NCBI GenBank assembly: GCA_043802925.1
Contig: JAZDKP010000108.1
Span: 1 to 33,461, forward strand
DNA: 33,461 nucleotides
Direction of reading: 5' to 3'
Origin: JAZDKP01 sp043802925
Lineage (GTDB): Bacteria > Fibrobacterota > OXYB2-FULL-49-7 > JAEUSG01
Shown: piece by piece, positions 24,000 to 29,347 of the stretch
Position numbering within the stretch: position 1 is the stretch's first letter
How the letters are laid out: each line of letters opens with the position of its first letter
Notes under the pieces: model-generated
Database searches by the model: none
Told to the model about the DNA's origin: nothing
Seen by the model: the letters and a program-made list of their open reading frames with translations, nothing else
Program-made: the position numbers and the translations under genes

Positions 24000-25598
24000 A
24001 TGAAATCTTTGCTTGAAAAAAGAGTCCGCGGGCTGCTCATCACTTTCTTCGTCATTGTCGCAGGAGGGCTCCTGGCCTGGAAATTGACCGGGAAGCAACC
24101 GGGCGATGGCCGCGAGGTTTCGGTCATGATTGAAGGCCATGTCAAGCGGCCGGGCATGTATTATGTCCCTTATGGGACCACGGCCTTTGAAGTGCTCCGC
24201 GTGGCAGGCGTCATGCCAAATTCGGACCTGAACAACGTTGATGTCAACGCCACCGTGACGGACGGGGACAAAGTCAATGTCGGCACGCTGGAAAAGAACG
24301 TGACCATGAAAGGCGGGAGCCAGCCCTATGTCGGTGCTCCCTGCGTCGTGAATTTTGTAACCGGAAAAGTGAGCGTCACCACACTTCAGGGAACGCAGAA
24401 GGCCCCGGTCCGGAACGTCCCCCTGGCGGAGGGAGACAGGATTCTCTGCGCCGCGGACGGTATGATTGAGATACGGTTGGGCGATGGAACCCTGGTGGAC
24501 CTGAAAAAAAACAGCGAATTACAGATACAGTCACTTTACACGGCGGATTCTTCGGGTATGCTGGCCGTGACACTGCACCTGGCAACGGGAAAGCTTTGGA
24601 GCTTTATCAAGTCCCAGCCCCCGAATGTTTCCTTTCGGTTCACCACGCCGCACCTGATTGCGGAGATCCGGGGCACGGAAATCGAGATCAGCGCGGACAA
24701 AGACCAGAGTAAAATCGGCGTCATTAAAGGGATGGTCTTTGTCGGAAAATACAACGAATCGGACCGTGTGACCCTGACCGAGGGACAAAAGGCCACGATT
24801 GATGCGGTTGCGGACAAACCGGTGGAGACGGGGAGCCTGACGGATGGGGAGAAGGGGGGGGACGAGGACCTCAAGGCCTTTTCCCAGCAGCGCGACAAAT
24901 ATCTGGCGCAGAACGCGGTCCGGCGTTTTATGTTTCTGGTGTTGCCCGATTTCTACTGCGTATTTGAGATGGACCCCTTTCAGCGGAAGATTTTAGTTTA
25001 CCGGATCCCGGCGAATACGCCGGTCGGTGATTATGTAGAAGGCGTCAACGAACTAAGCAAAGTCTATCTCTATGGCGGGGTCGGCCTCACAACCAGTTTG
25101 ATTGAGCGAATAACGGAACGTCCCATCGAGCATTTCATGATCCTGGATCGGCCCGATATTATCAGTATCGTTGATAATCTGGGCGGGGTTTTCATCGATG
25201 TGGACGACCGGTCCGCGGCCGCAATGGGTATCAAGGCCGGTTACCAGAAGCTGGACGGCAATATGATGTTGAAATATTTCTCGCCGAGGCGTGACGACCG
25301 GGAAAAGGGCATTGATCGCCAGAACCGGGCCATGTACGCTATTTTTGACGCGTCTAACAAGCGAAGGCTTGTTTTCAATGCGGTATTGTTTACAAAGCTT
25401 TTCATGAACCTTGAGACCGATGTGACGGTTGATTATTCCATGGAGTCCTATAATACGTTTACCGCTGCCAGTGACTGGAAATGCGATTTTGTGTTTCTGG
25501 GGTCGAGAAATGAACCCGCACCGGCAGCCGGTGCCAAGGGCACGGGCACACCCCAGCTGGCGCCTAAACCTGCGCCCAAGGCCCCTTCCCCGCAATAA
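24000..25598 (+). CDS. SLBB-FecR-LCP fusion protein
   Basis: A 532-residue protein, membrane-anchored by an N-terminal helix (GLLITFFVIVAGGLLAWKL). In order: an SLBB-like domain (about 40-95, VSVMIEGHVKRPGMYYVPYG, FEVLRVAGVM); a FecR-like domain (about 110-255, LAEGDRILCAADGMIEIRLG, HLIAEIRGTEIEI, LTEGQKATI); and a LytR-CpsA-Psr-like domain (about 290-480, VNELSKVYLYGGVGLTTSLI, IEHFMILDRPDIISIVDNLG, GVFIDVDD, GYQKLDGNMMLKYF, DRQNR). A Pro/Ala tail follows. LCP enzymes transfer polymers from lipid carriers to the cell wall. Here the usual first Arg/Asp motifs are not clear (LPDFYCVFEMD and RIPANT stand in their place), so activity is uncertain. GGGAG precedes the ATG; the gene follows the kinase by 17 bases. 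Confidence 0.82.
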   Translation: MKSLLEKRVRGLLITFFVIVAGGLLAWKLTGKQPGDGREVSVMIEGHVKRPGMYYVPYGTTAFEVLRVAGVMPNSDLNNVDVNATVTDGDKVNVGTLEKNVTMKGGSQPYVGAPCVVNFVTGKVSVTTLQGTQKAPVRNVPLAEGDRILCAADGMIEIRLGDGTLVDLKKNSELQIQSLYTADSSGMLAVTLHLATGKLWSFIKSQPPNVSFRFTTPHLIAEIRGTEIEISADKDQSKIGVIKGMVFVGKYNESDRVTLTEGQKATIDAVADKPVETGSLTDGEKGGDEDLKAFSQQRDKYLAQNAVRRFMFLVLPDFYCVFEMDPFQRKILVYRIPANTPVGDYVEGVNELSKVYLYGGVGLTTSLIERITERPIEHFMILDRPDIISIVDNLGGVFIDVDDRSAAAMGIKAGYQKLDGNMMLKYFSPRRDDREKGIDRQNRAMYAIFDASNKRRLVFNAVLFTKLFMNLETDVTVDYSMESYNTFTAASDWKCDFVFLGSRNEPAPAAGAKGTGTPQLAPKPAPKAPSPQ

Positions 25599-25644
25599 GG
25601 AACATCCCTGTGGGGAATAGATTATATTCTGAAGGAACTAAAAC

Positions 25645-26238
25645 ATGCTGAAGCAATCTGAAATTGTCACGCTCTTCGAAAAAAGCGGCGCGTATCTTAC
25701 CGGTCATTTCCTGCTGACTTCCGGTCTGCACAGTCCCAACTATTTCCAATGCGCCAAGGTGCTCCAGTATCCCAAGAACATGACCCTGCTTTGCATGGAC
25801 ATCGCCAGAAAGGCCGAGACACTGCGGCCGGAAGTCATCCTCGGGCCTGCCATCGGCGGCATTGTGGTGGCCCAGGAGGTCGGGCGAATCCTCAACCTCC
25901 GCACGATATTTTCCGAACGTGAGAACAATGAGATGACCCTGCGCCGCGGTTTTGAATTGTCAAAGGGGGAGCGGGTGTTCATTGTCGAGGACGTCTTCAC
26001 TACCGGAAAGTCCATTCATGAGGTCCGCAGGCTGGTCGCGGCCGCGGGCGCGGAGCTTATTGGCGCTGCGGTCATCGTTGACCGCAGCGGGGGCCGGGTC
26101 GACACGGGTGTTGCAGTGGACTCGCTGCTGACCCTGGAGGTCGTCACCCATCCACCGGAAGACTGTCCGCTCTGCCGGCAGGGCCTGCCACTGGTCAAAC
26201 CCGGCAGCCGTGATCAAAAGAAAGGACAATCGAAATGA
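25645..26238 (+). CDS. pyrE: Orotate phosphoribosyltransferase
   Basis: A 197-residue enzyme joining orotate and PRPP to orotidine 5'-monophosphate in pyrimidine synthesis. Seen: the start FEKSGAYLTGHFLLTSGLHS, VILGPAIGGIVVAQEVG, FSERENNEMTLRRGF and the PRPP loop VFIVEDVFTTGKS (112-124). The C-terminus has PPEDCPLCRQGLPLVKPGS, a form known in a subset of PyrE proteins. GAAGGA precedes the ATG by eight bases. The stop overlaps the next start as ATGA; the gene begins a six-gene run that is otherwise not about pyrimidines. Confidence 0.95.
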   Translation: MLKQSEIVTLFEKSGAYLTGHFLLTSGLHSPNYFQCAKVLQYPKNMTLLCMDIARKAETLRPEVILGPAIGGIVVAQEVGRILNLRTIFSERENNEMTLRRGFELSKGERVFIVEDVFTTGKSIHEVRRLVAAAGAELIGAAVIVDRSGGRVDTGVAVDSLLTLEVVTHPPEDCPLCRQGLPLVKPGSRDQKKGQSK

Positions 26239-26690
26239 TCCACAATGTCATGGTTAAAAAGCTCAAGGTCATTCCGGACGAACGCGGACGGCTGATGGAG
26301 ATTCTCCGGAACGACGACGATATCTATTCCCGTTTCGGGCAGCTTTACATGACGACAAACTATCCGGGCGTGGTCAAGGCGTGGCATTACCATAAGCTTC
26401 AGGATGATCATGTCTGCTGCGTCTCCGGGATGATTAAACTCGTCATTTATGACGGGCGCGAGGGTTCCGCCACCCGGGGTGAAATCAACGAGTTCTTTAT
26501 CGGTACGCACAATCCCTGCCTTATCCGCATCCCGGCCCACTGCCACCATGGTTGGAAGTGCGTTTCGGAGAACGAATCGCTGGTCATCAGCGTTCCCTCC
26601 GAGCCCTACAATTACAAATCCCCGGACGAATACCGCGCGTCTCCCCATGACGGTTCCGTCCCGTACGATTGGGCGCGGAAAGATGGGTGA
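26235..26690 (+). CDS. RmlC-like cupin (dTDP-sugar epimerase family)
   Basis: A 151-residue protein of the dTDP-4-dehydrorhamnose 3,5-epimerase family. Seen: DERGRLMEILRNDDDIYSRF, QLYMTTNYPGVVKAWHYHKL, QDDHVCCVSGMIKLVIYDGR and IPAHCHHGWKCVSENE, matching the beta-jelly-roll with the catalytic-region His near WHYHKLQ. It is shorter than standard RmlC (about 180) and may act on another nucleotide sugar or be a non-epimerising member. It is translationally coupled to pyrE (ATGA, AAAGGA upstream) and may supply the surface polysaccharide whose export genes lie just upstream; that link is inference. Confidence 0.8.
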   Translation: MIHNVMVKKLKVIPDERGRLMEILRNDDDIYSRFGQLYMTTNYPGVVKAWHYHKLQDDHVCCVSGMIKLVIYDGREGSATRGEINEFFIGTHNPCLIRIPAHCHHGWKCVSENESLVISVPSEPYNYKSPDEYRASPHDGSVPYDWARKDG

Positions 26691-26922
26691 GTGCTTTTCC
26701 CTTCCAGGGCTTCGGGAACAATCCGAGCGTCTCGGCAGGGCCGCGGATACGGATTGGGCCTTGTTTCCGGCGTCCGATGTCCAGCGCATGGCGGACAAGG
26801 TCCGCCGCGTCAGCGAATTTGTGGAACAGGTCAACCAACGGCTTGTCCACGAGGTCGGCCCACGCATCAAGCGCGTCAACGATTCTCTGTCCGAACTAAA
26901 AAAGAACAGGATGAACGCATGA
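26683..26922 (+). CDS. Small helical protein upstream of cheZ-like gene
   Basis: A 79-residue protein of unknown function. It has a short start (MGECFSLPGLREQSERLGRA), then a long charged helix (VQRMADKVRRVSEFVEQVNQ onward) likely to form a coiled coil or helical bundle. The ATG overlaps the cupin stop by eight bases with GGAA before it, and its TGA overlaps the CheZ-like ATG. The tight coupling suggests that it works with the CheZ-like and CheY-like proteins, perhaps as a partner or targeting subunit. Confidence 0.6.
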   Translation: MGECFSLPGLREQSERLGRAADTDWALFPASDVQRMADKVRRVSEFVEQVNQRLVHEVGPRIKRVNDSLSELKKNRMNA

Positions 26923-27479
26923 ACCTCGGTCAAGAGCTCAAAGATCTGGTCCGGAACATCAGCGTTCTCATGGATTCCATCATTACTATCCGGGCCCATG
27001 TTGAAAACAGCATGGGCAACCTGCCCATGGCTTCCGGAAAACTTGAAAAGGTCACGGGTGAGACGGAAACAGCAACGCAGCAGCTTATGGATGTTCTGGA
27101 CAAGCTCTCCGCCAATGATAAGTCCGCCGCGGACCTGCTGGCACGCATGGGCCTGACGCAGGGTACGGACGGTGAAGCCGGGGAGATCATCCGGAAGCTT
27201 TCAGAGCTGCTCGATAAAAACCAGGTGCATCACATCCGGATGCTCGAAATCCTGCAGTTCCAGGACCTGACCTCCCAGCAGATAAACTATGTCGGCTCCC
27301 TTCTCGAAAAAATAGAATGCGAGCTGAATTCCATTCTCGGGGTCTTTGGCGAGCCCGGGAGCGTGCAGGCCGCGGCCCCCAACAAGGCCTTTGATGAAAA
27401 TGCTTCCTATCTGTGTTCACCGCAGGCCCAGTCAGAAGTGGATTCCTTCATCCATTCCTTGAAAAAGGACAAGTCATGA
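26919..27479 (+). CDS. cheZ: CheZ-like phosphatase
   Basis: A 186-residue all-helical protein. The segment RMLEILQFQDLTSQQINYVG carries the CheZ active-site pattern QDLTxQ, with Asp116 and Gln120 matching the residues that position Mg and water for dephosphorylation of CheY-P in E. coli CheZ (Asp143, Gln147). Upstream helices look like the long hairpin of CheZ, and the end (SEVDSFIHSLKKDKS) may be the CheY-binding peptide (typical CheZ ends similarly in a short amphipathic helix). It is joined by ATGA to the small gene before it and the receiver gene after it, its likely substrate. Confidence 0.82.
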   Translation: MNLGQELKDLVRNISVLMDSIITIRAHVENSMGNLPMASGKLEKVTGETETATQQLMDVLDKLSANDKSAADLLARMGLTQGTDGEAGEIIRKLSELLDKNQVHHIRMLEILQFQDLTSQQINYVGSLLEKIECELNSILGVFGEPGSVQAAAPNKAFDENASYLCSPQAQSEVDSFIHSLKKDKS

Positions 27480-27847
27480 CGCGCCGGAAGCCGCTTCTTC
27501 TTCATGTCGAGGACGACACGGATGAGCGCGAAATGTTCGCGCGCGTGATGCAGGGGCGTTATCAGATCCTCAGCGCGGCCACGGCCGAGGGGGCGGAAAC
27601 AGCGCTTTCGGAAAGGAAGATCGCGCTCATTGTCCTGGACCTCGCCCTGCCGTTCATGAACGGCTTCGAGTTTCTGGCCAAGCATAAAAAACGAATCACC
27701 TCCAGAAAGACACCGGTTATCATCACCACAGGGTTCACCAGCGAAAGTGTCCAGCAGATGGCTGCGGCGTACCCGTGCAGCGCACTCTTTGTCAAACCGC
27801 TGGATCTTCATGCGGTTCAGGATAAAATCCGCGAACTGATTGGATGA
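27476..27847 (+). CDS. Single-domain response regulator, CheY-like
   Basis: A 123-residue receiver domain. Seen: LLHVEDDTDEREMF with the acidic pair at 13-14, Asp55 in LIVLDLALPFMNGFEFL as the phosphoacceptor, Thr84-Thr85 in VIITTGF, and Lys107 in LFVKPLDL. There is no output domain. AAGGA precedes the ATG, which overlaps the CheZ-like stop, so the pair is a likely receiver-phosphatase unit. It might act at the flagellar motor or on another target. No kinase is nearby. Confidence 0.9.
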   Translation: MTRRKPLLLHVEDDTDEREMFARVMQGRYQILSAATAEGAETALSERKIALIVLDLALPFMNGFEFLAKHKKRITSRKTPVIITTGFTSESVQQMAAAYPCSALFVKPLDLHAVQDKIRELIG

Positions 27848-27850
27848 CCC

Positions 27851-28693
27851 TTGGCCAACACCTATTACCGTCGGCCCTACTCGTTGCAGCAGGAAGAGAC
27901 CGCTTTTCATGTCCGCGATCCAAAAACGGGCATCATTCTCGGCGCGGAACCTTTCCGGTTTGCCGGCGGTTCGGGAGAGGCCGTGCTCATGCTCCACGGA
28001 TATACCAGCACCCCACGGGACCTGCGGGCGCTCGGAAGCTCACTCCATGACGCGACCGGCCATACGGTCAGCGGTATCCTTTTACCCGGTCACGGGACGC
28101 GGCCCACGGAGCTCGATGCCGTGACATGGCCGGAATGGTATGCTGCCGCAGAGGAGGAATATCTGAAGCTTTCCCGGCAACATTCCAGGGTCCATGTCGT
28201 TGGTTTTTCAATGGGCGGCGCGCTCGCGCTTCATCTCGCAGCACATCATGAATTAAGCAAAGTAGTCCTTTTAAGCCCTTTTTTCAAAATAGCTTACAAT
28301 GCATGCCATCTGGTTCCGGAGGAGTGGCTCGTGTATACCATCGGACGGCTGCTACGGCACCTTAAAAAGACCCATTCCGGGAACTGCAACGACGCCGAAG
28401 CGCGGAAGTTTCATATCGCATATTATCATTACGCGCTCTCGTCAATCCATCAGGCGCTGGAACTCGTCAAGGCGGTCAAGGCTGAAATTGAATCCATCAC
28501 GAATCCAGTGCTTATCCTCCATGCGAAGGGAGATATGACCACCAGTCCGAGCGCCTCACGCCGGTTCTTCAATAAAATACCCTCCACGGACAAACGTTTT
28601 GTATGGCTTTACAAATCGAATCATATCATTACGCATGATTTTGAGAAGGACTTTGCGGCCATGGAAACCATTAAGTTTTTTCAGGAACGCTGA
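27851..28693 (+). CDS. Alpha/beta hydrolase (Est30-like carboxylesterase)
   Basis: A 280-residue serine hydrolase. Seen: AVLMLHGYTSTPRDLRALGS (oxyanion loop), LLPGHGTRPTELDAVTWPEW, the nucleophile elbow VVGFSMGGALAL with Ser120, LILHAKGDMTTSP with Asp228, and SNHIITHDFEKD with His258, matching the Est30/monoacylglycerol-lipase class. The natural substrate is unknown. It starts with TTG three bases after the receiver stop; no ATG is available in frame nearby. It closes the pyrE-to-hydrolase run. Confidence 0.87.
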   Translation: MANTYYRRPYSLQQEETAFHVRDPKTGIILGAEPFRFAGGSGEAVLMLHGYTSTPRDLRALGSSLHDATGHTVSGILLPGHGTRPTELDAVTWPEWYAAAEEEYLKLSRQHSRVHVVGFSMGGALALHLAAHHELSKVVLLSPFFKIAYNACHLVPEEWLVYTIGRLLRHLKKTHSGNCNDAEARKFHIAYYHYALSSIHQALELVKAVKAEIESITNPVLILHAKGDMTTSPSASRRFFNKIPSTDKRFVWLYKSNHIITHDFEKDFAAMETIKFFQER

Positions 28694-28777
28694 CTTTCTT
28701 GTTTTTTTCATATTTTACATAGTCGCGCGTCCTAAGTCATTGATTTATAAAATAGTGTCTGAACCTCACCTAAACCT

Positions 28778-28805
28778 TAAAGAAGGGTATCAGATATGCC
28801 GATAA
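28778..28805 (+). promoter_or_regulatory. Sigma-28 (FliA)-type promoter before flgM
   Basis: TAAA (28778-28781) and the exact -10 consensus GCCGATAA (28798-28805) are separated by 16 bases; the E. coli FliA consensus has 15. It lies 37 bases before the flgM ATG. This would place flgM under the sigma factor that it inhibits, a known feedback in flagellar systems. Confidence 0.75.
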
Positions 28806-28825
28806 TAGTAATAGACGTTAAATTG

Positions 28826-28838
28826 TAAGGAGGTGATC
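28826..28838 (+). promoter_or_regulatory. Extended Shine-Dalgarno site of flgM
   Basis: TAAGGAGGTGATC is a 13-base match to the complement of the usual 3' end of 16S rRNA, much longer than other sites in the window. It is placed with AGGAGG nine bases before the ATG at 28843 and fixes that start. Confidence 0.85.
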
Positions 28839-28842
28839 ACTT

Positions 28843-29139
28843 ATGGAACTCTCAATCATTCAGAGAGTAGCCAAACTGGTGACCAGCACAAAGCTGGAAT
28901 CTGCAGGCAACGATAAAAAGGTGCCTGAAAGGCGGCTCAAGTCTGATACCGTGGCCATTTCCGAGACCGGGGCGGAATTTCGGAAGGCCCGTGATGCTGT
29001 GGCGCAACTGCCCGGGGAGGACCCTGAACGGGCCTCGAAGGTCGCGAGTCTGCGGGAGGCCATTGCCAAGGGGCAGTACCGGATGTCCGAAAGCATGGTC
29101 AACAATATAGCCGAGAGAATCGCCAGATCGCTTATATAA
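28843..29139 (+). CDS. flgM: Anti-sigma-28 factor FlgM
   Basis: A 98-residue protein of the FlgM family, which binds and inhibits sigma-28 (FliA) until the hook is finished, then is exported. Seen: a charged, disordered start and the C-terminal sigma-binding part: SDTVAISETGAEFRKARDAV, then SKVASLREAIAKGQYRMSES and MVNNIAERIARSLI, matching the family pattern (D.V.iS, V..lr..I..G.Y). A sigma-28-type promoter and an unusually strong Shine-Dalgarno site precede it; a terminator follows, so it is a single-gene unit. fliA is not in the window. Confidence 0.85.
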   Translation: MELSIIQRVAKLVTSTKLESAGNDKKVPERRLKSDTVAISETGAEFRKARDAVAQLPGEDPERASKVASLREAIAKGQYRMSESMVNNIAERIARSLI

Positions 29140-29176
29140 GGGAGGTTTGTTTGAACAATCGCAATGGGTTGTCTTG

Positions 29177-29210
29177 AAACCCGCGTCAAAGGGCGCGGGT
29201 TTTTTGTTTT
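29177..29210 (+). terminator. Intrinsic terminator after flgM
   Basis: AAACCCGCG (29177-29185) and CGCGGGTTT (29194-29202) form a perfect 9-bp stem with an 8-base loop, running into TTTTTTGTTTTT. A clear rho-independent terminator. Confidence 0.92.
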
Positions 29211-29287
29211 TAATGTTTACGGCAGAAGTATCATTAGCGTAACCACATGAGCAATATCATTGTGCCGGAAGGATGTGTTTTAGTATT

Positions 29288-29318
29288 TTGAAAGCCTTAA
29301 AAACGCTTCCCGTATAAT
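29288..29318 (+). promoter_or_regulatory. Promoter candidate of ppdK
   Basis: TTGAAA (29288-29293) and a perfect TATAAT (29313-29318) are 19 bases apart, slightly long. The transcript would start near 29325, with AGGAGG just before the ATG at 29348. Confidence 0.6.
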
Positions 29319-29347
29319 AATAATATTCAACTCATGCAGGAGGATTC

